In this document: in pieces, positions 1 through 7,845 of the stretch | How the letters are laid out: each line of letters opens with the position of its first letter | How positions within the stretch are numbered: position 1 is the stretch's first letter | Source: an uncultured Isoptericola sp. | GTDB taxonomy: Bacteria; Actinomycetota; Actinomycetes; Actinomycetales; Cellulomonadaceae | Length of the DNA: 64,000 nt | Assembly: GCA_947497265.1 (NCBI GenBank) | Contig: CANMFP010000001.1 | Coordinates: 124,001 to 188,000, forward strand | Direction of reading: 5' to 3' | Notes under the pieces: generated by a model | Seen by the model: the letters and a program-made list of their open reading frames with translations, nothing else | Told to the model about the DNA's origin: nothing | Database searches by the model: none | Position numbers and translations under genes: made by a program

Positions 1-1
1 A

Positions 2-898
2 CGCTATGGCACCAAGCAGGCCGTCGACGGCCTCGACCTGCGGGTCGACCAGGGAGAGATCTTCGCCGTCCTCGGCCCCAACGGCGCAGGGAAGACGACC
101 ACCGTCGAGATCCTCGAGGGGTTCCGCGACCGCGACTCCGGTGAGGTCACCGTGCTCGGCCAGGACCCCGCGTCCGGCGGTCGCGCCTGGCGCAGCCGCC
201 TCGGCGTCGTCCTGCAGGACTCCCGCGACCAGGTCGAGCTGACCGTCCGCGAGCTCGTACGCCACTTCGCCGGGTTCTACCCGGCCGGGCGAGACCCCGA
301 GGAGGTGATCGACGCCGTCGGCCTCCGGGAGAAGGAGTCGACACGTGCCCGTCACCTCTCCGGCGGGCAGCGCCGCCGGCTCGACGTCGCCCTCGGGATC
401 GTGGGCCGTCCCGAGCTGCTCTTCCTCGACGAGCCGACCACGGGCTTCGACCCTCAGGCCCGTCGCTCGTTCTGGGAGCTCGTGCGCTCGCTGCGCGAGG
501 ACGGCACGACGATCCTGCTGACCACCCACTACCTCGACGAGGCAGCGTTCCTCGCCGACCGCGTCGCGGTGGTGCGCGACGGTCGCGTCGTCGCCCTCGA
601 CACGCCCGACGCGCTCGGCGGACCGCAGGCCCGGCGCCCCGTCGTCCGCTGGACCGGGCCCGACGGCACCACCCACGCCGAACGCACCACGCACCCCGAA
701 CGGTTGGTCGCCGAGCTCACAGCGAACGGCGCCCTCGACGGAGAGGCACCCGGCCTGCAGGTCGAGCACCCGAGCCTCGAGGACGTGTACCTCGAGCTCA
801 TCGGAACGGCCGCACCGACCACCGCAAGCACCACCGCAACCACCACCGCACCCGAAGGGTCCACGCAGGGCCGCTCCACCGAGGAGGTCGCACGATGA
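2..898 (+). CDS. ABC-2 exporter ATP-binding subunit (5' end outside window)
   Basis: This is the ATPase of a two-component ABC exporter. The reading frame is open from the first bases of the window, so the start codon lies upstream; the visible part is about 298 residues. Walker A (GPNGAGKTTT) is encoded near position 80, the ABC signature (LSGGQRRR) near 355 and Walker B (LLFLDEPTTG) near 420, followed by the H-loop (LLTTHYLDEA). The C-terminal tail of about 80 residues has a Thr/Ala-rich end and is typical of DrrA/CcmA-like exporters. The stop overlaps the permease start (ATGA), so the two are translationally coupled. The substrate (drug, lipid or peptide) cannot be read from the sequence. 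Confidence 0.95.
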   Translation, partial: RYGTKQAVDGLDLRVDQGEIFAVLGPNGAGKTTTVEILEGFRDRDSGEVTVLGQDPASGGRAWRSRLGVVLQDSRDQVELTVRELVRHFAGFYPAGRDPEEVIDAVGLREKESTRARHLSGGQRRRLDVALGIVGRPELLFLDEPTTGFDPQARRSFWELVRSLREDGTTILLTTHYLDEAAFLADRVAVVRDGRVVALDTPDALGGPQARRPVVRWTGPDGTTHAERTTHPERLVAELTANGALDGEAPGLQVEHPSLEDVYLELIGTAAPTTASTTATTTAPEGSTQGRSTEEVAR

Positions 899-1752
899 GC
901 GCCACAGCACCCCCGGACGACGCCCGGGCCACAGCAGGCCTGCGGCTGCCGTCCGCCGCGCGGCTCGGGATCGACCGCACGGGGATCGAGCTTCGCGCGT
1001 TCGTCCGCGAGCGCGACGCGGTGATCTTCATCTTCACGTACCCGCTCATCATGATGGTGATCTTCGCGACGGTCTTCAGCGGCCAGGACCAGAGCGCGGA
1101 CGGCTACGGCGTGCCGTTCGCGCAGTACTTCCTGCCGGGGATGGTCGCGACCGGCATCATGCTGACCAGCTTCCAGTCGCTCGCGACCTCCATCGCGGTC
1201 GAGCGCGACGACGGCACGCTCAAGCGCCTGCGCGCCACCCCTCTGCCCGCCGTGAGCTACTTCTACGGCAAGATCGGGCTCATCCTGCTGACGACGATCG
1301 TGCAGACGTCCCTCCTGCTCGTGCTCGCCGCGACGGTGTACGACGTACCGATGCCGGCGGACGTCTCCTCGTGGGCCACGTTCGCGTGGGTGTTCGTGCT
1401 GGGCACCACGACCGGCACGATCTGCGGGGTGGCGTTCTCGTCGCTGCCGCGATCCGGGAAGTCCGCGACCGCCGTCGTGACCCCCGTCGTGCTCGTGCTG
1501 CAGTTCATCTCCGGGGTCTTCTTCGCGTTCTTCGCCCTGCCGTCCTGGATGCAGACGGTCGCCTCGGTCTTCCCGCTCAAGTGGATGGCGCAGGGCATGC
1601 GCTCGGTCTTCCTGCCCCACGACGCGCAGGTGCTCGAGGTGGCCGGCACCTGGCAGCACGGCGCGACGGCTGCTGTACTGGGCGCATGGCTGGTGGTGGG
1701 TCTCGTGGTCGGCATCCGCACGTTCCGCTGGCGGCGTCGTGACGACGGCTGA
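895..1752 (+). CDS. ABC-2 type transporter permease
   Basis: Membrane subunit, 285 residues, partner of the preceding ATPase. It shows the ABC-2 membrane layout: a cytoplasmic N-terminus, a first membrane segment (VIFIFTYPLIMMVIFATVF), an external stretch, then about five more segments. The stretch after the second segment, ERDDGTLKRLRATPL, is the conserved ABC-2 coupling motif. The start ATG at 895 overlaps the ATPase stop by 4 bp, and the last 14 bp overlap the following kinase gene. One operon with a kinase and regulator suggests a self-sensing or stress-induced export module of the kind actinobacteria use for antibiotics or cell-envelope agents; that role is inference. Confidence 0.93.
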   Translation: MSATAPPDDARATAGLRLPSAARLGIDRTGIELRAFVRERDAVIFIFTYPLIMMVIFATVFSGQDQSADGYGVPFAQYFLPGMVATGIMLTSFQSLATSIAVERDDGTLKRLRATPLPAVSYFYGKIGLILLTTIVQTSLLLVLAATVYDVPMPADVSSWATFAWVFVLGTTTGTICGVAFSSLPRSGKSATAVVTPVVLVLQFISGVFFAFFALPSWMQTVASVFPLKWMAQGMRSVFLPHDAQVLEVAGTWQHGATAAVLGAWLVVGLVVGIRTFRWRRRDDG

Positions 1753-2983
1753 CCCGACGGGCGGCCACCTCGACGCCGGGCCGTCCGGCGACCTCGGCGA
1801 CGACTGGGACCGGCAGGTGGTCTGGTGGGACGTCGCCTTCGTCGCGATCGTCCTGCTGACGGCCGTCGCCCTGCCGCTGAGCGGGCAGTCCGGCCGCGAG
1901 CTGTGGGTCGCCTACGGGGCGATGGCAGCCATCCTCGCCGCCTATGCGGCGTGGGGCGCACCGGCGGCCCGGTCGCGGGACCAACGACGCGCAGCCGTCT
2001 ACGTGTCGGTGCTCGTCGTCGCGACCGCTGTCGCGGTCTCCCAGGGCGGCCTGGCGACCTTTCTGCTGTTCGGGGCCTTCACCCAGCTCTGGATGCTGCT
2101 CGACCCTCCCCGCCGGGCCGTCCTCGCCTCCGTGGTCCTGGCCGTGGCGACGACGCTCGGCCTCGCGTTCGAGGCGGGCTTCTCCGCACGAGGGTTCCTC
2201 TCAGCGGCACCGCAGATGGCCGTCGCGCTCGCCTTCGCACTGACGCTCGGGCTCTGGACCGCGACGTGGATGCGACGCTCCGAGGAGCGGGCACAGCTCC
2301 TGCACGAGCTCCGGTCCACGCAGCACCAGCTCGCGCAGACCCACCACGCGGCAGGGGTGGCGGCCGAGCGCGAACGGATGGCACGCGAGATCCACGACAC
2401 CCTCGCCCAGGGGTTCACCAGCGTCGTGACCCAGGTGCAGGCCGCCTCCGCCGCGCTCGACCGCGGCGAGGAGCAGGCGGCACGCGACCGGCTCGCCGTC
2501 GTCGAGGCGACCGCCCGGGACAACCTGGCCGAGGCACGAGGGCTCGTCGCGGCGTTCGCACCGGTCCCGCTGCAGGACACCACGTTCGCCGAAGCGCTCC
2601 GACGCCTCGCGGAACGGTTCACCACCGAGACGGGCACGGTCGTGCGGTTCGACGTCGAGGGCGAGACCGACGCGGCCGACGGCCTCGACCCCGCCGGGGC
2701 GGCGTCCGACGTCGTGCTCCTGCGTGCGGCGCAGGAGGCGCTGACGAACGTCCGCCGGCACGCAGGAGCGTCGGCGGTCGCCGTGCGCCTGACCCGTTCC
2801 GACGCGGCCGTCGAGCTCGAGGTGTCCGACGACGGCCGCGGCCTGCCCGCTCAGTTCGCCGAGGGGTTCGGGCTGTCGGGGATGCGCGAACGGGCCACGG
2901 CGGTCGGCGGGGTGCTCGAGGTCGGCCCCGCCGCCCCGCGAGGCACCCGGGTACAGGTCCGGCTGCCGGTGAGTACGTCGTGA
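1739..2983 (+). CDS. NarL-type sensor histidine kinase
   Basis: Membrane sensor kinase, 414 residues, starting at a GTG inside the permease 3' end. The N-terminal half has about six hydrophobic segments and no obvious extracellular domain, as in intramembrane-sensing DesK/LiaS-like kinases. The HisKA_3 dimerisation box (MAREIHDTLAQGFT) places the phospho-acceptor at about His219. The HATPase_c domain follows, with an N-box (EALTNVRRHA) and a G-box (DDGRG...GFGLSGMRER). It overlaps the downstream regulator by GTGA. It probably phosphorylates that regulator and controls the exporter genes of its own operon. Confidence 0.94.
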   Translation: MTTADPTGGHLDAGPSGDLGDDWDRQVVWWDVAFVAIVLLTAVALPLSGQSGRELWVAYGAMAAILAAYAAWGAPAARSRDQRRAAVYVSVLVVATAVAVSQGGLATFLLFGAFTQLWMLLDPPRRAVLASVVLAVATTLGLAFEAGFSARGFLSAAPQMAVALAFALTLGLWTATWMRRSEERAQLLHELRSTQHQLAQTHHAAGVAAERERMAREIHDTLAQGFTSVVTQVQAASAALDRGEEQAARDRLAVVEATARDNLAEARGLVAAFAPVPLQDTTFAEALRRLAERFTTETGTVVRFDVEGETDAADGLDPAGAASDVVLLRAAQEALTNVRRHAGASAVAVRLTRSDAAVELEVSDDGRGLPAQFAEGFGLSGMRERATAVGGVLEVGPAAPRGTRVQVRLPVSTS

Positions 2984-3603
2984 CGATCCGTGTGCTCGTC
3001 GTCGACGACCACCCCGTCGTCCGCTCCGGCATCGTCGGCATGCTGGCGGGCGAGCCGGACGTGCACATCGTCGGCGAGGCGGCCGACGGCGAACGCGCGG
3101 TGGCCCTGGCCCGCGAGCTCTCCCCCGACGTCGTCCTCATGGACCTGCGGATGCCCGTGCTCGACGGCGTGGGCGCGACGGAGCAGATCGCCCGGGACGT
3201 CGCAGGCGGACCCCGCGTCGTCGTGCTCACCACGTACGACACCGACGCCGACATCCTGCGTGCGGTCGAGGCCGGAGCGACGGGATACCTGCTCAAGGAC
3301 GCACCCCGGGCCACGCTGGTGGCCGGCGTCCATGCCGCGGCCCGCGGCGAGACGGTGCTGGCGCCGTCGGTCGTGACACGGCTGATGACCTCCGTGCGCA
3401 CGGCGGAGGAGCGCCCGACCCCGCGCGAGGCAGAGGTGCTGCGACTGGTCGAGCGCGGGCTGTCGAACGCCGCGATCGGCCGCGAGCTGTTCATCGCCGA
3501 GACGACCGTCAAGACGCACCTCCTGCGCGCGTTCGCCAAGCTCGGCGTGGACGACCGCACCGCGGCGGTCACGGTGGCCCGACGGCGCGGCTGGCTCACG
3601 TAG
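2980..3603 (+). CDS. NarL/LuxR-family response regulator
   Basis: DNA-binding regulator, 207 residues, partner of the kinase at 1739. The receiver domain has the acidic pair DD at residues 9-10, phospho-acceptor Asp55 (VVLMDLRMP), the conserved Thr in VVVLTTYD and a Lys in LLKDAP. The C-terminal LuxR helix-turn-helix reads TPREAEVLRLVERG...ETTVKTHLLRAFAKL. GTG at 2980 is chosen because it forms the GTGA overlap with the kinase stop and gives the standard receiver N-terminus (TIRVLVVDDH). It is probably an activator of the ABC exporter operon; no operator for it is visible in the window. Confidence 0.94.
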   Translation: MTIRVLVVDDHPVVRSGIVGMLAGEPDVHIVGEAADGERAVALARELSPDVVLMDLRMPVLDGVGATEQIARDVAGGPRVVVLTTYDTDADILRAVEAGATGYLLKDAPRATLVAGVHAAARGETVLAPSVVTRLMTSVRTAEERPTPREAEVLRLVERGLSNAAIGRELFIAETTVKTHLLRAFAKLGVDDRTAAVTVARRRGWLT

Positions 3604-3606
3604 TGC

Positions 3607-3612
3607 CAGACT
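3607..3612 (+). promoter_or_regulatory. Candidate leaderless -10 element upstream of the deaminase gene
   Basis: CAGACT (a one-base variant of the -10 pattern TANNNT) ends 6 nt before the GTG at 3619, and no Shine-Dalgarno sequence is present. The same spacing recurs before several other genes in the window, which argues for transcription starting at the start codon. Weak if taken alone. Confidence 0.4.
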
Positions 3613-3618
3613 GTCAGG

Positions 3619-4656
3619 GTGCGCGACCTGGCGAAGCTCCCCAAGGCCCACCTCCACCTGCACTTCACGGGGTCGCTCAGGGTCTCCTCCCTGCGTGAGA
3701 TGTCCGCCGAGCACGGCATCCGGCTGCCGTCCGCGCTCACCGACGGCGTCGCCCTGCGCGTCCCCGCCGACGAGCGCGGCTGGTTCCGTTTCCAGCGGCT
3801 CTACGACGCCGCCCGCCACTGCGTCCGTTCCGAGGCCGACATGCGCCGGCTCGTCGCCGAGGCCGCGGCCGACGACGCCGCCGAGGGGTCCGGTCGGCTC
3901 GAGATCCAGGTGGACCCCACCTCGTACGCCCCGTTCGTCGGGGGCATCACCCCGGCCGTCGAGATCGTCCTGGACGAGGCGCGTGCCGCGAGCGCCGCGC
4001 ACGGGGTGGAGGTCGCCGTCGTCGTCGCCGCCTCTCGCATGCGGCACCCGCTGGACGCGCGGACGCTGGCCCGGCTGGCGGCCCGGTACGCCGGCGACGG
4101 GCCGGGCGAGATCGTCGGGTTCGGGCTGAGCAACGACGAGCGCCGGGGCGACACCTCGGAGTTCGCCGCTGCGTTCCGCATCGCCCGGCGGGCCGGGCTG
4201 GCGTCGGTGCCGCACGGCGGCGAGCTGCTCGGCCCGGCGCACCTGCGCGAGGTCGTGGGGGCGCTGACACCGGACCGGCTCGGTCACGGGGTGCGCGCGG
4301 TGGAGGATCCGGCCCTGCTGGGATCGCTCGTCGAGTCCGGGGTGGCCCTCGAGGTCTGCCCGGCCTCCAACGTGAGCCTGGGCGTGTACGAACGGGACGA
4401 CGATGTCCCTCTGCGCACGCTGGTCGACGCCGGTGCCCAGGTGGCGCTCGGGGCGGACGACCCGCTGCTGTTCGGCTCACGCCTGGTGCAGCAGTACGAG
4501 ACCGCCCGCACCGTGCACGGCTTCAGCGACCCCGAGCTCGCCGACCTCGCCCGGGCTTCCGTCCGGGGCTCACGGGCCTCCGAGACGACGCGCAAGCGTC
4601 TGCTCGCCGGGGTGGACGACTGGCTCTCATCTCCGTCTCATCCGGCCGCGGGATGA
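3619..4656 (+). CDS. Adenosine deaminase family metallohydrolase
   Basis: Zinc amidohydrolase, 345 residues, the usual length for the adenosine/adenine deaminase family. Visible motifs are the HxH metal site (AHLHLHFTGS, residues ~10-19), HGGE (~198), the RLGHG(V/I) segment, a CPASN segment and the terminal GADDPLLF with the metal-binding and catalytic Asp pair. Family members deaminate adenosine, adenine or modified aminopurine nucleosides. The HFTGS variant of the usual HLDGS differs from canonical E. coli Add, so the exact substrate (adenosine versus another 6-aminopurine) is uncertain. The GTG start directly follows a candidate -10. It sits between two signalling operons without an evident functional link. 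Confidence 0.88.
   Translation: MRDLAKLPKAHLHLHFTGSLRVSSLREMSAEHGIRLPSALTDGVALRVPADERGWFRFQRLYDAARHCVRSEADMRRLVAEAAADDAAEGSGRLEIQVDPTSYAPFVGGITPAVEIVLDEARAASAAHGVEVAVVVAASRMRHPLDARTLARLAARYAGDGPGEIVGFGLSNDERRGDTSEFAAAFRIARRAGLASVPHGGELLGPAHLREVVGALTPDRLGHGVRAVEDPALLGSLVESGVALEVCPASNVSLGVYERDDDVPLRTLVDAGAQVALGADDPLLFGSRLVQQYETARTVHGFSDPELADLARASVRGSRASETTRKRLLAGVDDWLSSPSHPAAG
4625..4642 (+). promoter_or_regulatory. TCTCATC direct repeat (candidate OmpR-type response regulator box)
   Basis: TCTCATC at 4625-4631 is repeated at 4636-4642, an 11-bp (one helical turn) spacing typical of tandem OmpR-family binding. It lies inside the 3' end of the deaminase gene, 22 bp before the ATG of the acidic protein that begins the OmpR-type operon. 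That fits autoregulation by the regulator encoded at 6477. Related half-sites occur at 9158-9186 and 7807-7845. Confidence 0.55.
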
Positions 4657-4657
4657 T
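4652..4657 (+). promoter_or_regulatory. Candidate leaderless -10 element for the acidic protein-kinase-regulator operon
   Basis: GATGAT ends 6 nt before the ATG at 4664, and no Shine-Dalgarno sequence is present. With the start of transcription at the ATG, the TCTCATC pair at 4625-4642 would overlap the -35 region, an arrangement compatible with activation by an OmpR-type regulator. Inference from spacing. Confidence 0.4.
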
Positions 4658-4663
4658 CCGCGC

Positions 4664-4978
4664 ATGACTCGCCCGACGCTCCGTCTGCTCACCTGGGCGC
4701 TCGTCGGGCTCCTCCTGGTCGCGGCCGGGGTCGCGGTGGCCGCCGCCGTGTCCGGCGAGCCCGAGGACCGCGACGTCGGGAGCGTCGTCGTCATCACCCC
4801 CTCGCCCGAGCCGTCGCTCCCCGCCGGCCCGACGCCCTCCGATCGTCCGACGCCGTCGGAGCGCCCGGCCCGGGAGGACGGCGAGGTCGCCCCGGTGCCG
4901 CCGGCGGTCGACGACGATGACGACGACGACAGCGATGACGATGACGACGACGATGACGACGACGAGGACGACGACTGA
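4664..4978 (+). CDS. Small membrane protein with Asp-rich C-terminal tail
   Basis: A 104-residue protein of unknown function. Residues ~7-29 form a hydrophobic signal/anchor segment (LLTWALVGLLLVAAGVAVAA), followed by a Pro/Ser-rich linker and a C-terminal tail of about 24 residues that is almost only Asp with one Ser and one Glu. The stop shares one base with the kinase ATG (TGATG), so it is translationally coupled to the sensor kinase and regulator. Topology (anchor first, acidic tail outside) suggests the tail could bind divalent cations or cationic peptides near the kinase sensor domain; this is inference. Similar small proteins lead other actinobacterial OmpR-type operons. No catalytic motif is present. 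Confidence 0.8.
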   Translation: MTRPTLRLLTWALVGLLLVAAGVAVAAAVSGEPEDRDVGSVVVITPSPEPSLPAGPTPSDRPTPSERPAREDGEVAPVPPAVDDDDDDDSDDDDDDDDDDEDDD

Positions 4979-6480
4979 TGGCCCGCGTCACCGACCCGGC
5001 CCGCGGCCTCACCGTTCGCACCCGCATCCTGGCCGCCCTGCTCGCCCTCACCGTGCTCGCCGTCACCCTGGCGGGCGGGACCGCCTACCTCCTCGCCTTC
5101 CGGCAGGTCGACACCCGGATCGATGCCGACCTCGTGCAGGACGTCGACGAGCTGCGGGCGCTCGCGGAGTCCGGCGTCAGCCCCGTGACCGGTGAGCCGT
5201 TCTCCTCCCCGGAGGATGTCGTCGTCACGGCGATCCAGCTCACCGTGCCGAGCCGCAACGAAGGTGTGATCGGTCTGCGTGCCGGGAAGAGCCCGCTGGT
5301 CACGCAGCAGGCGGTGACGGTCCACCTGGAGGACGACGCGGCCTTCGTCGAGGCGGTGACCCCGCTGGTCGACGCCGAGCAGGCCGTGCTCCGGTCGGTG
5401 CAGACCGCATCGACCGACTACCGCGCACTCGTGGTCCCCGTGGCGTCGCTCCCCGGCGCGCAGGCGGACTCCGCGGGCGCCCCGGCCGCGCTCGTGCTCG
5501 CCTACGACCGGGCCGCGGAGCACGCCGTGACCCACGCCGTCTTCCGCGGCTACGCGCTCGTGGCCCTCGTCGCGCTGGTGGTCACCGGCGTCGTGGGCTG
5601 GCTGCTCGCCGGACGGCTGCTCCGGCCGATCCGCCTCCTCGCCCGGACGGCCCAGCAGATCGGCGACACCGACCTGTCGGCGCGCATCCCCGAGACCGGC
5701 AACGACGACCTCACCCAGCTCACCCGAGCCTTCAACGGCATGCTCGGTCGGCTGGAGGAGTCCTTCGAGGCACAGCGACGGCTGCTCGACGACGTCGGGC
5801 ACGAGCTCCGCACACCACTGACGATCGTGCAGGGCCACCTCGAGCTGATGGACCCGCACGACCCGGCCGACGCGGCCGACACCCGCGACCTGGCGCTCGA
5901 CGAGCTGGACCGGATGCGCCGCCTCGTCGACGACCTCGTGACCCTCGCCACCGTCGGGCAGCCGGACTTCGTCCGTCCCGCCCTCGTGGACCTCGGGCGC
6001 CTCACCGACGACGTGCTCGACAAGATCCGTCCCCTCGGCGAGCGGACCTGGCTCGTGGACGACCGCACCGACGCGTTCGCCCTCGCCGACGCCCAGCGAC
6101 TGACCCAGGCCTGGCTGCAGCTCGCGGCGAACGCCGTGAAGTTCTCGGACGACGGCAGCGTGGTCGCGATCGGCTCGCGCATCAGCGACGACGGCTCGCG
6201 GGTCCACCTGTGGGTGCGCGACGAGGGCGTCGGGATCTCGAGCGAGGACGCCACCGCGATCTTCGACCGGTTCGCTCGCGGCGACCACGGCGGAGACCGG
6301 CGGGACGGGTCCGGGCTCGGCCTCGCGATCGTCGCCGCGATCGCCGAGGGTCACGAGGGGACCGTCTCCGTGGACTCCGTCCCCGGTCACGGCGCCACGT
6401 TCACCATCGACCTGCCGGTGATCGCCCGTCCCGCGGCCACGCCGACCGACACCCGACCAGACGGAAGGACCGACCCGTGA
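4978..6480 (+). CDS. HAMP-containing sensor histidine kinase
   Basis: Classical membrane sensor kinase, 500 residues. The first membrane segment is at residues ~16-40 (ILAALLALTVLAVTLAGGTAYLL), an extracellular sensor domain of about 140 residues follows, then a second segment (ALVALVALVVTGVVGWLLAG). A HAMP linker comes next (RPIRLLARTAQQI...), then HisKA with phospho-acceptor about His275 (DDVGHELRTPL), and an HATPase domain with DEGVGIS, FDRFARG and GSGLGLAIV motifs. The preceding gene encodes the acidic-tail protein; the following regulator overlaps by GTGA. The sensed signal is unknown, but the acidic neighbour suggests an envelope-exposed stimulus. Confidence 0.95.
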   Translation: MARVTDPARGLTVRTRILAALLALTVLAVTLAGGTAYLLAFRQVDTRIDADLVQDVDELRALAESGVSPVTGEPFSSPEDVVVTAIQLTVPSRNEGVIGLRAGKSPLVTQQAVTVHLEDDAAFVEAVTPLVDAEQAVLRSVQTASTDYRALVVPVASLPGAQADSAGAPAALVLAYDRAAEHAVTHAVFRGYALVALVALVVTGVVGWLLAGRLLRPIRLLARTAQQIGDTDLSARIPETGNDDLTQLTRAFNGMLGRLEESFEAQRRLLDDVGHELRTPLTIVQGHLELMDPHDPADAADTRDLALDELDRMRRLVDDLVTLATVGQPDFVRPALVDLGRLTDDVLDKIRPLGERTWLVDDRTDAFALADAQRLTQAWLQLAANAVKFSDDGSVVAIGSRISDDGSRVHLWVRDEGVGISSEDATAIFDRFARGDHGGDRRDGSGLGLAIVAAIAEGHEGTVSVDSVPGHGATFTIDLPVIARPAATPTDTRPDGRTDP

Positions 6481-7133
6481 GCCAGATCCTCGTCGCCGAG
6501 GACGAGTCCCGCATCGCCTCGTTCATCGCCAAGGGACTGCGCGCCGCCGGCTACGCCAGCACCACGGTGGGCACGGCCCGCGAGGCGTTCGACCTCGCCG
6601 CCTCCGGCGACTTCGACCTGCTCGTGCTGGACCTCGGGCTGCCCGACCAGGACGGGTTCACCGTGCTGCGCCGGCTCCGCGAGGCGAAGGTCGCTATGCC
6701 CGTGATCATCCTGACGGCACGGACCTCGGTCTCCGACACCGTGGCAGGCCTCGAGGGCGGCGCCGACGACTACATGCCCAAGCCGTTCCGGTTCGAGGAG
6801 CTCCTGGCGCGCATCCGGCTGCGGTTGCGCACCGAGCCCGGCGGCGACGTGACCGTCCTGAGCCACGGCGACCTCAGCCTCGACCTGCGCACCCGGCGGG
6901 CTCGTGCCGGTGACGTCGAGGTGGACCTCTCCGCTCGCGAGTTCGCCCTCGCCGAGGCGTTCCTGCGCAACCCCGGGCAGGTGCTCAGCCGCGAGCAGCT
7001 GCTCTCACGGGTGTGGGGCTACGACTTCGACCCCGGGTCCAACGTGGTGGACGTGTACGTGCGCTACCTGCGCAACAAGCTGGGCGCGGAACGGTTCGTC
7101 ACGGTCCGCGGGATGGGGTACCGGTTGGCGTGA
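6477..7133 (+). CDS. OmpR/PhoB-family response regulator
   Basis: Winged-helix DNA-binding regulator, 218 residues, partner of the kinase at 4978. Receiver domain: acidic pocket AEDE (residues 7-10), phospho-acceptor Asp52 (LLVLDLGLP), TAR at ~82 and KPF at ~101. The C-terminal Trans_reg_C domain includes SAREFALAEAFLRNPGQVLSR and the wing VDVYVRYLRNKL...VRGMGYRL. GTG at 6477 gives the GTGA overlap with the kinase. OmpR-family proteins bind direct repeats about 11 bp apart, and exactly such repeats (TCTCATC) precede its own operon and the phosphotransferase gene, so autoregulation plus local targets is likely. Confidence 0.95.
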   Translation: MSQILVAEDESRIASFIAKGLRAAGYASTTVGTAREAFDLAASGDFDLLVLDLGLPDQDGFTVLRRLREAKVAMPVIILTARTSVSDTVAGLEGGADDYMPKPFRFEELLARIRLRLRTEPGGDVTVLSHGDLSLDLRTRRARAGDVEVDLSAREFALAEAFLRNPGQVLSREQLLSRVWGYDFDPGSNVVDVYVRYLRNKLGAERFVTVRGMGYRLA

Positions 7134-7166
7134 CGGCTCCGTCTCGTTCGCCGGTCGACGACGAAG

Positions 7167-7258
7167 GGTGGGTCGGGGTTCCTCGCGCCGTCGCGCTCAC
7201 GGTCGCTGCGCGACCTGCGCGTCCCGTCTGACGACGGCGCGAGGAACCCCGACCCACC
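7167..7258. repeat. Long intergenic inverted repeat 1 (26-bp arms)
   Basis: Arms 7167-7192 and 7233-7258 are perfect 26-bp complements (left arm begins GGTGGGTCGGGGTTCC), with a 40-nt loop containing a nested hairpin (GGTCGC-TGC-GCGACC). It lies between the convergent regulator (ends 7133) and the small secreted protein gene (ends 7288), so it can act as a bidirectional terminator. It resembles two other long repeats at 12803-12882 and 24886-24979 in size, position at gene 3' ends and parts of the loop. Confidence 0.85.
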
Positions 7259-7287
7259 TTTCTGGATGGCTGCCGGCCGGTCGGGCT

Positions 7288-7722
7288 TCAGTCCGCCGAG
7301 GGGGCGGACGGCGCCGACTGGGCGCTCTGGGCGCTCTGGGCCGACTGGGCGCTCTGGGCCGACTGGGCGCTCTGGGGGGACACCGGGCTGACGGGGCTCG
7401 TCGCCGAGACCGGGCTGACCGGCGAGCCGGGGGTGTCCGTCGTCGGGGCCGTGGTGGCGCTGGCCACCGAACCCGCGGTGACCGTGGTGATCGACGTGCT
7501 GTTCTGCACGGCGGCCGGCGACGGCGAGGCCGACTGGGTGTCCGTCGCGGTGCTGGCCCCCGGGTCGGTCACAGCACCGGTCGTGTCGTCACCGACAGTG
7601 ACGGCCGACGAGACCACCTTGTCCGACGGCGCGTCGAACGTCCCCTGCGCAGCGGCCATCGTGGTACCCAGCGCGACCGCTCCGAGCGCTCCGCTGACGA
7701 TCCAGACGTTGCGTGCCTTCAT
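7288..7722 (-). CDS. Small secreted Ser/Thr/Ala-rich protein with SAQ repeats
   Basis: A 144-residue protein of unknown function. Residues 1-25 form a signal peptide (MKARNVWIVSGALGAVALG...AAAQG). The remainder is low complexity, rich in Thr, Ser, Val and Ala, ending in about six tandem Ser-Ala-Gln triplets that arise from a 9/18-bp DNA repeat at about 7314-7376. A good Shine-Dalgarno (AAGGAG) sits upstream of the ATG at 7722, which supports a real gene. Half-sites of the TCTCA type lie 85-125 bp upstream, so it may belong to the OmpR-type regulon next door. The composition resembles a wall-exposed, possibly glycosylated stalk; that is inference. Confidence 0.7.
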   Translation of the reverse strand: MKARNVWIVSGALGAVALGTTMAAAQGTFDAPSDKVVSSAVTVGDDTTGAVTDPGASTATDTQSASPSPAAVQNSTSITTVTAGSVASATTAPTTDTPGSPVSPVSATSPVSPVSPQSAQSAQSAQSAQSAQSAQSAPSAPSAD

Positions 7723-7806
7723 GAGTTCCAGCTCCTTCGTGGCGAGGACCCTCGGTCCGTCGGTGCAGCCCTCCGGCTGCCTGATGACTCAAGACTCGCG
7801 GCTCCG

Positions 7807-7845
7807 GGTGAGACGTCGAGGAGGTCGAGGTGAGAGGACTCTCAG
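7807..7845. promoter_or_regulatory. Cluster of TCTCA-type half-sites upstream of the SAQ-repeat protein
   Basis: GGTGAGA (minus-strand TCTCACC) occurs at 7807-7813 and again at 7829-7835, 22 bp apart (two helical turns). The second copy is part of TGAGAGGACTCTCA (7831-7844), which is the exact reverse complement of TGAGAGTCCTCTCA found at 9171-9184. It lies upstream of the gene starting at 7722 and overlaps the stop of the phosphotransferase gene. Candidate target of the OmpR-type regulator at 6477. Confidence 0.5.

Noticed and set aside
4627-6390. A 587-codon minus-strand frame opposite the acidic protein and sensor kinase
   Set aside because: Composition is that of an antisense shadow (Val/Glu/Gly/Arg/His mix, poly-Ser opposite poly-Asp), with no domains; the plus-strand kinase is unmistakable.
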